This document shows, one piece after another, positions 22,325 to 34,173 of a stretch of DNA of 64,000 bases. Position 1 is the first letter of the stretch, and every line of letters begins with the position of its first letter. The notes beneath the pieces are model-generated. The model worked only from the letters and a program-made list of their open reading frames with translations, was not told the DNA's origin and made no database searches. Source of the DNA: Clitopilus passeckerianus (lineage: Eukaryota > Basidiomycota > Agaricomycetes > Agaricales > Entolomataceae); assembly GCA_944990035.1 (NCBI GenBank), contig CALYLX010000020.1, positions 1 through 64,000 of the forward strand, given 5' to 3'. Both the position numbers and the translations under genes were made by a program.

Positions 22325-24040
22325 TTATTCCAACAGCCTCCTTGTCAGGGCATCAGCCCAGTGCGACTCAAAGGTCAACTGAACTCCCCGTTCAGTTCGT
22401 AGCTCCCTGCGATAATCCTCTACGTCCGATTGGCGTGACTCCGCAAGATTGAAAGCTTCCGCCTCTTCGGTTTTCGCCGCTAGAGGCCGTATTATGAATC
22501 TGATGTCGTCCAGTAAATTCTGAAGGCCGGGAAGAACAGCTGGTGTGGACACAGTGATGGATATCTTGGGCTCGCATTCTTCTTGAGGAATGGAACGTAG
22601 TGAGTATGCGCGTTGGATTGTTTTAGCAACGTCGAATGGTGTGGTTCGGGAGCGGAAGCTTAGCGTCTCCAGTGAAGGTAGCAACTTGGATTTCCCGATA
22701 GCCTCGATATCTTCATTGCTGAGGATGCTGAAGGTATCGAGTGCCGCCAGGGAAGAAAGCGCCTGGAGGAGAAGGTTGAATCGGCGGGAGTCAATAGGGT
22801 TTTGGGGGACGATAGGACGATCCGTCAGGGAGAGGAGGGAACATTGCGATCGTTCAAGCAGGCGCAAGAGTTCATCGATAGGGAAGGCCGTGCCAACGGC
22901 AAGCTCTAGATGTGTCAATGCAGGGAGCGTCAACGTGTCCAGGGCATGTGCATCTGGGGTGGACAGCGACAGGGATCGGAGGTGCGGCAGAACTGCCTTG
23001 GTAGGGTTTGGTTGAGGACCTGCCTTGGCAAGCTTGATGGAACACTGTACGAGGAATGTGCATTGTTGGAGGATGGGCAAGAACTGGGCCCAGGACGGGC
23101 CACCGTTGCTCATTCGGTTATAAAAGATGTATTCGAAGGTCAGGCTTGTGAGCTGATGCCATGGGGTCCGTTGGGACACCACCGCTTCCAGGAGATCAGC
23201 TTCGCCTCTGACCTCCAAGGCCTGAAGATTTTCAGCCATGCTTAAAACGCCTGTATTGACAAAGAGCCCATCGTATCCGAGACCGGGGTCCTCGTCATGA
23301 TACACGGTCCCATCCAGGGTCAGGCGTTTAACATTGGCCAAAAAGGTCGGGGGAAGCCGCAGGAAGACGGCGTGTCCCCACAAGGGGCAGTCAAGGGATA
23401 GATCCTGAAGACGCGTAATGTAGGGTGCCACGAGTTCGACAAGGCCTTCCCTGACATCTGCTTGCGCAAGCTGCATGCCTTCCTCCTGGGTTGCGAGTGC
23501 GATGGATACAGGCCCAGTGGGAGGAAGTAGCTGACGAGCTACGTGGAGTCGGGAGCCCCATGGCTCGGTGTCGCTGAGGTCGGGTAGACACTCCATTCGG
23601 TAACGGCATAGCACCTTCACTGAGCGCCACAATTGTTGATGGCTGAGTGCAATCTGCCTCCAGGTCGAGCATACGTGTCGAAGACTCCAGGGAGCCTGGT
23701 TTGGTCTGATGTCGAAGGGGATTCTTATGCATTCGTTGTTACAGTAAGAGAAGATCTTGAACCAGAGCTCGACAGGGAGCTTCTTGTGGGGTGCTATAAC
23801 GACATGTAGGCGCTGAAGGCGTGATTGACGAGCATTGCGCTTGGCCTCGAGGGCAGCAATGTCTTTGTCAAGCACCTGTATCTCGTTCTCAAGATTGGGA
23901 ATGAGAGAACGGATCGATTGGGCTTCCTCCGACTGCACCGAGATGCTATTCGAGGTTCCTACATATTGTTCGAGATAGGCTAGGCGATCCTGGGTCAGAC
24001 TGAGGGTTCTGCCCGTAGAAGCAATAGACAGCGTCGACAT
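22325..24040 (-). CDS. F-box protein, tandem copy 3
   Basis: Intronless, 571 residues, ATG at 24040. It contains VGTSNSISVQSEEAQSIRSL, a coiled coil (ENEIQVLDKDIAALEAKRN), F-box HKKLPVELWFKIFSYCNNE and WSLRHVCSTWRQIAL, followed by LRR-like repeats (LPHLRSLSLSTPDAHALDTL). It is closer to copy 2 than to copy 1 in the F-box (shared APHKKLPVE). Putative Skp1-binding substrate receptor. The first gene of the trio by direction of transcription. Confidence 0.88.
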   Translation of the reverse strand: MSTLSIASTGRTLSLTQDRLAYLEQYVGTSNSISVQSEEAQSIRSLIPNLENEIQVLDKDIAALEAKRNARQSRLQRLHVVIAPHKKLPVELWFKIFSYCNNECIRIPFDIRPNQAPWSLRHVCSTWRQIALSHQQLWRSVKVLCRYRMECLPDLSDTEPWGSRLHVARQLLPPTGPVSIALATQEEGMQLAQADVREGLVELVAPYITRLQDLSLDCPLWGHAVFLRLPPTFLANVKRLTLDGTVYHDEDPGLGYDGLFVNTGVLSMAENLQALEVRGEADLLEAVVSQRTPWHQLTSLTFEYIFYNRMSNGGPSWAQFLPILQQCTFLVQCSIKLAKAGPQPNPTKAVLPHLRSLSLSTPDAHALDTLTLPALTHLELAVGTAFPIDELLRLLERSQCSLLSLTDRPIVPQNPIDSRRFNLLLQALSSLAALDTFSILSNEDIEAIGKSKLLPSLETLSFRSRTTPFDVAKTIQRAYSLRSIPQEECEPKISITVSTPAVLPGLQNLLDDIRFIIRPLAAKTEEAEAFNLAESRQSDVEDYRRELRTERGVQLTFESHWADALTRRLLE

Positions 24041-24518
24041 GGCCGTAGCAGTAAGGAAAGGAAGTGTTGGAAAGAAGGGAAGAACGGCTGCCTATAAGCA
24101 GGGGTGTCAGGGAGCAGCGACTAGCACGATCAATAAACCGGCGTGTCGCCTCATGTCGTTCAGGGTCGAGGGGTCAAGGAACTCAACAACAGATCGTCAA
24201 GGTCGACAACGAAATGGTTCCTTAGGACCAGAACATTTTAGGAACCTCCAGAATTTCTGCATGTCGGAGGATGAGCGGGAGAAAGGTATGAATCAGGATT
24301 TGCTTCTGTTTGCCGCTTGGATCGGCGGACTCGGTATATGGGTTTTGGCTAAACTGGGACTGATTTGCGGGCATCCGATGCCTCGAGAGTCAAGATCTTA
24401 CCACTCTAGATTCTCGTAGCTTGTGTGTGAGGTTTAAAAACAAATATTACATTTCATACGGACGCGAGGGGTCACAAAAGTTGGTTTATACCTAAGAAAA
24501 GATCAATTTTATGTGCTT
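24041..24518. other. Intergenic between F-box copy 3 and lipase 1
   Basis: Promoter of F-box copy 3 and 3' UTR of lipase 1. No further feature was recognised. Confidence 0.4.
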
Positions 24519-26022
24519 TCAGGTGCAATAAGGTGTGGAGGCAGGGATGTTATAGTACTACATAAAATGTAAGATTCGCAAAGGCTGTTGGAAGAGGATG
24601 CCAGAACTTACAATGAGATGAGGAGCGTTAATCCCTCCAGAAATAATGCTAGTAGAGCATGTGAGGTCCTCGCCACTGGTGTTGCATTGGCGAACAGTCA
24701 GAGTGGAGGAAGGGTCGATGGTTTGCCAATACTCAGTTGCTAGATCAGTCCGTTAGTAAGGCAGACTATGGTGATAGAGAGACGCTTCTCGCACCATGAT
24801 GAGCGTATCCGAAAGTCACCGGAATGATTGTCGGAACGCTGCGAAAAGAAAGGATGAGAAAAGTATCTCCTGGACATCGATATAAGCACCGACCCATCAG
24901 TGGTATGAACGCCTGCCAGTGATCTGTAAGAGGATTTCGACGGATATACAGGCGAGCATGAACGCACCTCGATAGATGTTGCTTACACCGACAGCGCTGT
25001 TCACGAACTTGGCGTAGGCAGAGTTTCCGGTTCTGCAACATTTCAAGAGTTAAATCTTGGTTGCCAGTATGTAAAACGAGCATACCTAGGTTGTCCGTAT
25101 GTGAACAGGCGCAAGGGTCTAGAAACGAACATAAAGATGTGATTCCGAGGAGAAGGGAGCTGTACTGACGTCGAAGGGAAGTTCTGCTTGAGACTGATTC
25201 CGGCAAGACTCGATAACGCGCCTGTTGAAGATGGGTTAGCGATAGCACAGTAGTGGCAGATTTTGTACGTACCTCCAAGGGAATGGCCAGAGGTAGCGAT
25301 AGAATAGCCTGGATGAGCATCTAGTTGTGCTCGTACCGCGGAAATAACCGTAGATGCAACGGAATTCCAGCTGTGTACAATGTAAACACTTGATTTTAGG
25401 TAGATAGTGCTGGAAATCTTCGTACGCGGTGAGGAAACCGGAATGGACAAAGGTGCCACCTGCAAATAGACCAGTAAGCCATAGAACCAGAACGACGCTG
25501 GCCAACTCACTCGGCGCGCTGACACCTGGAGAGGTAAATGCGACAAGAGCAATACTAGCATCGGTAATGAAGTCTGTTAGGGAAGAGCTTTGGGGAATTT
25601 AGCGAAGGTAACGATATCAGTATAAAGTCGAGCATACCTTCCACGGAGAGCAACAACGATCTCTTTTTTGGAATCATCACGGGCAATGAAACCTTGGGTA
25701 TCGGTGACGACACTGTTGACCTGTGCAAGTGGATAAATAGAAATCCTTCCCCCAAGGCGGGGTAACTAACCACTTGGACGAGTGTGTTTCCGTTAGGACG
25801 AGCACAAGCGACTGCATAGGCCGAAGACGCATACTTATAGTAGGCCACCAGGTCATTGTAGATAGCTGAATGGGATTCTTTGTTAGATGTTTTGAGGTTG
25901 ATATCGGACCTCCTACTTTGAGATACAGCCCGCTTTTCCAAAGCAGTACTTTCGCTTTCGATAGGTGACCCGAGAGCAACAGCAGCAGAAAGAATGGCAA
26001 CGAATGTAGCAGAGAACTTCAT
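24519..26022 (-). CDS. Secreted class-3 lipase, tandem copy 1
   Basis: Extracellular alpha/beta-hydrolase of the fungal lipase_3 family (triacylglycerol lipase or feruloyl-esterase-like). It begins with a signal peptide (MKFSATFVAILSAAVALGS) and a Lys-Arg site (ALEKR) suggesting a processed propeptide. Thirteen short exons splice in frame: FIARDDSKKEIVVALRG, then the nucleophile elbow ATSGHSLGG, RLFTYGQPRTGN, Asp in HTTDGVP, catalytic His in AHHATEYW, and a Cys-containing end (STPYCT). It lacks the intron that splits YFK|YASSAYA in the other two copies. Substrate cannot be told from sequence. Confidence 0.92.
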
Positions 26023-26073
26023 GTTTGCGATGAGTAGCTGGATCGCTTGTCTTTGAATCTCACAGTATCCCGG

Positions 26074-26081
26074 TATTTATA
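26074..26081 (-). promoter_or_regulatory. TATA box of lipase 1
   Basis: TATAAATA on the minus strand, about 52 nt before the ATG at 26022. Confidence 0.6.
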
Positions 26082-26645
26082 CTTGCCCCTATATCCTACG
26101 ATTGAGTTAGAAACTGGGGCCAAGGAAATGCACCCGAGATTATCTTAATCGTTCCCGGGTCCATCGAGTTTGCTTTCGGCACAGATGAAGAGAGCTCGGG
26201 AAGTAAACATAACGAATGGTGACCCTACGTTGTTATTGAAGTTACCGCGACGACCAGGCATACACGTCGGGTCCAATTTCGCCAAGAGAATTAGCACCCG
26301 CAAGCATCCATGTGATCAATGCAATGCTGCCATTGGGACCTCAGCGCGACAACATATTGATGCCTTTGGCACTCCTCAATCAACTTAACTGAAGCATGAC
26401 CCTTCAGAGAAGACACCGACAAGGGGTAGGAACTGCACCCGATGCCAGCCCGATGCCCATGTTAAGAGGTAACCACACACTACCGTTTGAAGGCCGTCGG
26501 CAAGTGACAGCTAATCGATAAATGTCGACAAAGCTAGTGAGCATATAACATATCCGGTGCATGAAATGCATATGCAGCCGTTCTCATGCAGATACAGTCC
26601 GTCGTATCGCACCCCGCTTCTTTCACGATGGTAACAGCTATCCAG

Positions 26646-26670
26646 GGCCTGGCCTTGACCAGGCCAGGCC
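26646..26670. repeat. GC-rich inverted repeat (9-bp stem)
   Basis: GGCCTGGCC and its exact complement GGCCAGGCC flank a 7-nt loop in otherwise AT-richer intergenic DNA. Not followed by a T run. Confidence 0.7.
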
Positions 26671-27030
26671 GCAAAAAGTTAGTGAGGAAGCTGTTGACGA
26701 GCAATGACCTAAGTCGGTTGCCTGTGAGGCTCTTTCAGCGGTATATGAGGGGGCTTTATTCGCAGAAAAGCACATTTTTGCAGATATGAGGTGTCCGAAC
26801 CCAGAAGAGGAACTCAGGTTGTTGAATGAGGTCAAAGTTCGTCATCAGGCTGACCAAAACCAGAAGCATCTGGACAACAGCCCCAAATACTGAATTTGAT
26901 CCGAAAGGCACCGCCACATGGGCTGATCAACCTATCTGTTACACAAAATGAAAGCGCAATACAACCCCGGACGCAATTAGCAGTATTGAAAACCAGTAAC
27001 CAACTATATCAGCAGCACCCTAGAGAAATA

Positions 27031-28603
27031 CTAGGTGCAGAAGTAAGTATTAGCCTTGGTGGAGATTCCATAATACTGAAAAACGGATATCGGTTAGCGA
27101 TATGATCCTCTCTACTTGCGAGCAACCAGGCTAGCAGGCTTTGCATGACTTACCATGGAATGGGCATCAAAGCCTTGAGCTGGATGGCTAGCCGAACATG
27201 TTGGGTCTTCACCACTCGCATCACATTTACGGACGTTTGAAGCCGACGAAGGATCAGGGTCTTGCCAGTATTCAGTTGCTGCCGGTACTTATTAGAGGCA
27301 GCTAACGACGACTGGGCTGAAAAGTTGCGTACCATGATGATAATAGCCGTCGGATGTTGGTATCAGCAGCGGCACCCTAGAGAGTCTGAGGCGCAAGAAT
27401 ATACAATGTATCGTAACACCCTTACCCGTCATCCGTATGGACCGCTATGTGGGTGGTCAGTGACAGATTTTTTGACTTTCAATGATGGACAAACATCGGA
27501 ATAGATTATCCACCCCTACAACGGTGTTGACAAAAGTCGCAAAAGCCTTGTTTCCTGTCCTAATCAGTGTGTGAATACTGAAGCTCTTCCTGGTAGATCT
27601 ATGCGATATTGGCTGACCTGGGCTGACCGTAGGTGTACACTCGGAGAGCGCTGTGACAGGGTTAGTCTCAGCGTGTAGGACACAGAAGTATGCCTTACGT
27701 AGCCGGAAAGTTTTGCTTGAGTGAGATTCCGGCAAGGCTTGACAAAGCACCTACCCCTCCGTTAGCCGAATTACCTGGTTTACCCTCCTGAATAGAACTT
27801 ACCTCCTAAAGAATGACCAGTTGTAACAATCGAATACCCAGGATAGGATGATAGCTGAGCTTTGACAGTCGATATGACCGTAGGCGCAACGGAGTTCCAT
27901 CTATAGAGAATTAGTAAAAAACATGTCAACATTTTGCGCTTCATCACTACGAACGCGGTTTGGAACCCCTCGTGAACAAGCGTGCCCTCTATGCCTCGAG
28001 TTAGTAGTGGGTTCTAGCGTCAGGCCAAATAAAGACGCTTACTCGGGGGGCTAACACCCGCCGACTTGAACGCGACGAGATCTAGTTGACTATTGATTGC
28101 CCAATCCCGAGTAGATGTACTGCAATAATCAGGCTTGTGAGGTTTACAAGAGAGTTTGCAGACTTACGTTCCACGGAAAGCAACGACAATCTCCTTCTTC
28201 TGGTCATTCCTCGCTATGAAGCCTTGTGTATCGGTTGCTGTATTGTCAATCTTTCGGGTCCAGGTTGAGAACTATGGTCGAACTCATATCCATCAGGGTG
28301 CTCACCGCCTGAACAAGAGTGTGTCCGTTCGGATGTGCGCAGGTTGAGGCGTATGCGGAAGCTGCATCTAGTTTGGAGGCTCTGTGAGGATCTAAAGAAG
28401 AATCGTAGACTGAGAAGCATCAAACATTTGAAGTAGTTGACGAGGTTCTTGTAGACGTCTGGTGAAGTTTCGTGTCAACTGAGTTGATGGACGGAACACG
28501 AGGATGACGTACCAGCAGACACCGCTCGCTTATCCAGAGAGACTATAGGGGAGCCGAATACCATGACGGCGGGCATGAAAGCGAGGCATAACGAGATTCT
28601 CAT
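27031..28603 (-). CDS. Secreted class-3 lipase, tandem copy 2
   Basis: Paralogue of copy 1, with 14 exons splicing in frame. Signal peptide MRISLCLAFMPAVMVFGS and a dibasic site (LDKR). Key segments: TDTQGFIARNDQKKEIVVAF, nucleophile elbow VTTGHSLGG, VYTYGQPRTGN, Asp in HTDDGVP, His in YHHATEYW and the end TYFCT. It differs most from its sisters: the oxyanion/lid region after the RGT turn reads STRDWAINSQLDL, where copies 1 and 3 share a TDF(I/L)TD-type segment, so substrate preference may have drifted. All catalytic residues are kept. A TATA-like TATAAG lies about 85 nt upstream of the ATG. Confidence 0.9.
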
Positions 28604-28958
28604 GTCTAGGAGGTAGAAATACAACAAAGCAGCTAGCAGTGGTCAAAGCGGGGAGAGACAAGATTAGGACCGCATACCGGGAGACTCTTATAGGTTCGGA
28701 GCACTAGCAGCCTTCCTTCGTCAATCAAAAACGCGGCAGGACGATCATGGGCACTAGAAGCAAGAACTATGACAGCTCGTATGGTCCGACGTGCCAAGGA
28801 GTTCATTCAGAAGGTCTGCAAAGGGCGAAGAGAATAACATGTTGTATATTTGATTCGAAGCCAAACGCTGAATGGCTACGACAGTTTTTCGTATAAAGTT
28901 GAAGAGATAAGATTTGAATTTGGATGTTTGTGTGACAAATGAAACCCCGAAGCAGGCA

Positions 28959-30533
28959 TCAAGTGCAAAAAGCGGTAGATGCAGCAATATTGTAGTACTT
29001 TTCAACAAAGTGTCAACCGAGTTCGGGGCATTGATTAATTTGTACTCACGGTGAGATGAGCAGTATTGATTCCTCCAGATAGGATGCTTGCAGAACAGGT
29101 CAAGTCCTCACCGCTGGTGTTGCACTGGCGCACGGTAGAAGCCGAAGAAGGATCGAGACTCTGCCAAAATTCCGTGGCTGTTCACGAGTCTCAGAAGGTG
29201 GATCACGCGTCAAGTATGGGCACTTTACCGTGGTGATAGTAGCCATAATAAACCGGGATAATCGTAGGTACGCTAGACCATCAATTGAAGTCAGGAGCTA
29301 CGAGCGCTTGATTTAGAAAGAACTTACCCATCGGTAGTATGAACCCCTGCACAGTAAAGACTAGTAAGCAAAACCATCGTGTGGATAGATGAATTCACTC
29401 ACCCCGATAGATATTGCTGACACCCACGGCGCTGTTTACGAAGCTTGCATATGCTTGGTTGCCAGTTCTATTCGGGATGTCAGGTAAGATGAAGAACCTC
29501 TGAAACTCCTTGATCTTACCTAGGTTGGCCATAAGTGAATAGGCGAAGAGATCTAGAACATCTTATTAGATAGCGCGTTTTTTATACAGCCGCGAAGCTG
29601 GACGTACGTGGAGGGGAAGTTCTGCTTGAGCGCTATCCCAGCCAAGCTTGACAGTGCACCTGAAAAGGGGAGTTAGCGTCATGGGACTATCATGCAGTAA
29701 GCGGTTCATACCTCCCAAAGAGTGTCCAGAAGTGGCTAGCGTGTAGCCAGGATGAGCGGATAACTGCGACTGCACAGTAGCAATAACCGATGAAGCAACA
29801 GAGTTCCACCTGAGATCAAAGAATTGAGCTATCTAATTGTGGAGAGAGACTCTCGTGCGTACGCGGTGAGGAATCCGGAATGAACAAGAGTACCAGCTAA
29901 ACCACAATATGGTTGAATATATGCATATTTTGAATAAGGAGGTGCTTACTCGGGGCGCTCACGCCAGGGGACGTGAAACCAACAAGAGTGATGCTTGAAT
30001 CAGTCAGAAAATCTGTAGCCGATGTGCTGGACTAGCCATTAGATGTTGCCTTCTCTAAATGCAAGGAACAAGCAGGCTCACCTTCCACGTAAGACGACAA
30101 CGATTTCCTTCTTTGTGTCATCTCTGGCGATGAAGCCTTGGGTGTCAGTAGCGACGTTGTTAATCTGAGGGGAGGGTTACTCTAGACCTATCAAACACAC
30201 GAAGGCATATCTACCGTTGACACAAGCGTGTTTCCATTCGGCTTAGCACAGGCCGTAGCATACGCGGAAGACGCATCTAACGTAGAAATAGGCGTTAGTG
30301 TGGTTTAACATGCAAGAGAGGAAACTGCCTGCAAACATTTGAAGTAGGTCACAAGATCATTATAGATGGCTGCAGAAAAGCTTGGGATTAGTTAAGGTAC
30401 AACTCAGATTCGGTAGATGTTTACCAGAAGATACAGTCCTCTTCTCGATCAAGGCATCACTGCCGGAAGACAGAGGAGAGGCCAAGGCAATGGAAGTTGC
30501 GAGGAAAGCGACAAACGAAGCAGAGAATTTCAT
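28959..30533 (-). CDS. Secreted class-3 lipase, tandem copy 3
   Basis: Fourteen exons in frame, closest to copy 1 in sequence but with the extra intron of copy 2. Signal peptide MKFSASFVAFLATSIALAS, dibasic site (IEKR), FIARDDTKKEIVVVLRG, nucleophile elbow ATSGHSLGG, RLFTYGQPRTGN, Asp in HTTDGVP, His in YHHATEFW, end TAFCT. A TATAAAA element at 30599-30605 (minus strand) lies about 66 nt before the ATG. Same strand and order as the other copies, so the trio arose by tandem duplication. Substrate is unknown. Confidence 0.92.
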
Positions 30534-31268
30534 TTCTGAGAACGGTTGATTTGGAAAATAGGATTTTTGTTGGATGGTACAGACGTCAGACTCCTGCATT
30601 TTATACCCATCCTAGGCTTGCAGAGGCTCTAAAAATAAAACATTGTAGCCGTAAACCACCTGCCAATGGTCAAGTACCGGTCGCCATTGGGTATTAGCGA
30701 TGAAGCGGGCGTCTAGCATAGCAAATTATCAGCAAAGGGCTTGCAGGACGCAACGATTTACTGACCCCAAGCAAATGTATAGGAATGTTCCCGGTTGCAA
30801 TCTCGCCAGTGCATCCGTATCTTCATGTGACCTTTCCCTGTGAGTTTCCCTGAGTTCATTGAGAAGTGAGCGCCTAGCTATGGGCCGGTATGCGCATGCA
30901 ATCTCCAGCAGCCGTATTCTGCATCCGTGAGCGTTGTCGGTCGATTCAAAGGAAAGGACCCAGGAAATTATGAGGATAGTTCATTATCATGTTCCCGGTT
31001 CCGACACAACGCACATCCAAGGTCAGCAGGCCAATGGAAGACGGCCAAATAGCGGATGAGATCCCATGATATGTGTAGGTTCGGTCCCGAACGAGATCAT
31101 CGCAACAGATATGGTTACGCTTTGAAATTGAACGAGTCAAGGGTTTGAATGTTATTCAAGGAGCTAGTAATACAGGGAGAATTGCAGACATCAAAGCAGG
31201 TATTAACACAAACTCAACATTCCTCACAAAATTGATCAATACGACCCGTGTTTCCTCGAGGCCATCTT
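30534..31268. other. Lipase 3 promoter / dioxygenase 1 downstream region
   Basis: No gene supported. Contains the lipase 3 TATA element and presumably the 3' UTR of the dioxygenase. Confidence 0.4.
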
Positions 31269-32752
31269 TCAAGCCCACTTTTTGGCATCCTCAGCATTGG
31301 GCCCAACGGGGTCCTCCGAAGCCGCAAGGTTGCATTGGTGGAATGCCCGAACTTGGTCGGGCTTGAAGGCACCAACGACAGTGTGAAGTACACCCCGGTT
31401 GTGGAAGAGAACGAGGTCTTTCTCACTCCTGTAGATAGGAAGATTCAGTCACCTGGTCATAGAAAGATGCGCATATACTTACCAATCATGGGGGTAAACG
31501 AGCTGAAAAAGTGGAAGAGATGCATCATAAGTATCCTGAACGATAAGAAGGAATATTTAAGACAAACCGAAGGAGCAATGGCTGGTCGCTGCATCTTGTA
31601 AAGCAACTCGCGAACCTCCTTGATATCGGTAATGTGTGTACCATCGGGGTAGAGCGCACCCTCCCGCTTCGCGCCTTCAGGCAGAGGATCGACGAGTATT
31701 TCTGCTGCTCCACAAGGATGGACTTGGAAGTGTAGATTGCCGGTGACGGGGTTCTTCCAGAGCTAGAAATGTATCCGTCAGCAAACAGCGTCCACGCAGA
31801 ACAGATGAAAGAGTAATCACAATGGGGAACGTCTTCCTCTTGCTCTCCTCCCATTCAGGAAGCTCGCTGAAGGGTAACTCAAGTCCCTCCGGCTCAATCC
31901 CCAATCCAGTGGACATAGCATGTGCAGGCGCCATCCAAACATAAGGGTGAGGCGCATATTTGACTTTCGCTCTCACAGCCAAGCTCTTCAGCTCCGGAGG
32001 CAAGATGTCAAACATCGTCCTGCCCGAAACGAAAGCTGTCGTGCCAAGTGGGACCTTCAATTCATCTCCAGTCCCGTCGTCGTATCTGCAGGTCTGCGGA
32101 GCACCATTAGGAACCGAGATGCCGTAGAGAGTGGTGACTTTGGGAGGGGATAGGTCGTAGAGGGCAGCGTCGATGTGCCAGCGGTAGAAGCGCGTGATGC
32201 CTTGCTCTTCTTCCTCAGGGGTAACCCTCGTCTTGTGAAAGGTGGTGTGGCTTGGATGCTTAAGCATGGCCTCGGCAAGACCTTCGTGGTTGTAGACGGT
32301 ACCGTTTCCGATGAGTTGAACTTGGGGCACGCGAGGGATGGTCTTGAGATCAGGATGCAAGATAGACTTCTTTTCGCCGCCTGTCTTGTTGTTTCCATGT
32401 CCGTAACTTTCAGAGTTGGGGTCGAATGCCTAGGCACAAAGAAAAGAAGTATGAGAATCTGGTGACTGCGCTTGGAGCCAGATTAGGGGCACCTTTGTGA
32501 GAGCGTACTGCTGCTCGGGCGTCAAAGTCACATTGCGGAACAGTAAAGCATCGTGCTGGGTAACGAAGAGTGAGCAGAGATTATACAGCATATATAGGAT
32601 TGGCTTACCTTGTATAACGCATCTTTGACCTGCTCGAAAAGGGTGGAATCAAGGTTGCCAGGATCAACGCCCTTCACCTCTCGCCCAAAATCAGCGAACT
32701 TTGAGGCATCGGCAGATGCTGGAAGAGGAAGCGGAACGAGTTCAATGGCCAT
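31269..32752 (-). CDS. TauD/TfdA-type Fe(II)/2-oxoglutarate dioxygenase, copy 1
   Basis: Hydroxylates small organic acids or sulfonates using Fe(II) and 2-oxoglutarate; the substrate is not predictable. ATG at 32752, seven exons, in frame. Iron ligands H-x-D are in RFYRWHIDAALYD and the distal His in LFHNRGVLHTVVG; the 2-oxoglutarate-binding Arg is expected near VRAFHQCN. Other conserved blocks are HTTFHKTRVT, KVTTLYGISVP and DDGTGDELKVPLGTTAFVSG. About 70-80% of blocks match a second copy at 38-39.4 kb by eye. A TATATAAA element (32811-32820) lies about 60 nt upstream. Fungal relatives are often annotated as alpha-ketoglutarate-dependent sulfonate dioxygenases. Confidence 0.9.
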
Positions 32753-33240
32753 GGTCGTCGTTTGAGAATGAATACAAGGATTCGAGAGGACCAGATGTCG
32801 ACGTCGGAGCTTTATATATACATCTGTGCTGAAGTCACGAGCCTCATCTAATCGCAGCACGCGGAGCTGTGGCGGTTATCTGTCAGCAACAACGGGTCGG
32901 CTCTCCTGCCAGTGCCAACATCGATGCGATGTACAACCTGGGGCATATGCAGAGGTACAAGCCGTGACATGTTATCAGGAAACATGCGGGGAATGATTGA
33001 TCCGCTGAAATGCGAGGCTCGGTCGATAGATAAGGGCAGGCTTTATATTCAATATTGAAACGATGAAAGTGCTATGGGCTCTCAAAGATGCAGGTCAACT
33101 TTGCGAGGGTAGCTCATACATCCACGCAAAGATAGTCTTTGTCGTTTCATGATTGATATATTGCATATGGCATGAAAGCAATAATGTGACATACTACAAC
33201 CAGCCTGTAATGGATAGAAAGAGCCTCCAAGGTGAAGCCT
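32753..33240. other. Dioxygenase 1 promoter / eL21 downstream region
   Basis: No gene supported. The dioxygenase TATA element lies at its left end. Confidence 0.4.
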
Positions 33241-33900
33241 TTAGATCGTCGTCTCGTATGGCACGGGGTTCATGGTCTGAGGAGCGTTGTCCTTGGTGGA
33301 AACAGTGCGTGCCTCACGAGGCTGAACAGGTATGCGGCGGAGGTTGATGCGCTCTGAGAAACGGAAGTAAATCATCATGCCAGGAAGAAATATCAACTGA
33401 ATATAATACTTACCGCCCTTTGCCTTAGCAGCAGCATGCGAATCGTGGTTTGTCTTCACCCTGTCCAAGAACTCCTGACGGCATTTTGAGTGACGGATGT
33501 GCTCAACGCGGATGTTGACCCGCTTTTCGATGTAGCGGTTGCCGACGACCTTGTAGACAATGACGCCGACGGCAGCGGGAGTCACGTTGTAGACGATGCC
33601 AGTTCGCCTGAAATCCTCCATGTTAATCCTCCATAAATCAGATCTTCCGCCAAAACATACCCATGGTAATACTTGTGGGGCATACCCTTTTGTTGCGAGG
33701 CATTGGCCTTGATGTCAACGATGTCACCAATGTGGTAGTTGATGAGGAAGGTGGACAACTTTGTTGGGCCGTGCTCTGTAAACCCAAACTCCAGTAAGCT
33801 CCCTCCGCCATTGCTTTCATCTCATCATAGAAATCGCACCCTTGAAGCCCCTCTTGAACATATGGCGCGTACGCGCGCGGTAACCGAATGAGTGAGGCAT
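33241..33900 (-). CDS. RPL21: 60S ribosomal protein eL21
   Basis: Large-subunit ribosomal protein. Four exons splice in frame from ATG 33900: MPHSFGYRARTRHMFKRGFK, then EHGPTKLSTFLINYHIGDIV, KANASQQKGMPHKYYHGRTG, VVGNRYIEKRVNIRVEHIRH, and the C-terminal LRRIPVQPREARTVSTKDNA. Introns are GT-AG. A further intron lies in the 5' UTR (33909-33960), ending eight nucleotides before the ATG, as is common in fungal ribosomal genes. Divergent from uS4. Confidence 0.97.
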
Positions 33901-34173
33901 TTTGACGGCTAAAAGAGTATAATCAGAGCCAGCGACCAGACAATCAACTGATATACGTACGGTAGGCTTGAGGACGTTGACGACGATGTCGAGGGTACTT
34001 TAGTCTATCGAATTTGGATAATCGGGGAACTCCGAGTGGCTTGCGAGGTGCTTTACAGTTTAGTGGCTGTGCCTCAGCCACTGTTTACTGTGGTTTGTCA
34101 GTACCTACAGAGGGCCTGCCGATTTGTTGTGCCTTCAAGTTAACCTCAAGTCCATCGACTTCCTCAAGAAAAA
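33901..34173. promoter_or_regulatory. Divergent promoter shared by eL21 and uS4
   Basis: Only 273 bp separate the ATGs of the two ribosomal genes, and part of that is the eL21 5'-UTR intron (33909-33960). Both genes must therefore be driven from about 200 bp. Confidence 0.65.

Larger units (their letters stand above)
26023..27030. other. Lipase 1 promoter / lipase 2 downstream region
   Basis: About 1 kb with no supported gene. It contains a TATA box (26074-26081) and a GC-rich hairpin (26646-26670). Confidence 0.4.

Noticed and set aside
27031..28603. Lipase copy 2 as a pseudogene
   Set aside because: The frames looked fragmented, but splicing by the pattern of copies 1 and 3 gives an uninterrupted protein with Ser, Asp and His intact.
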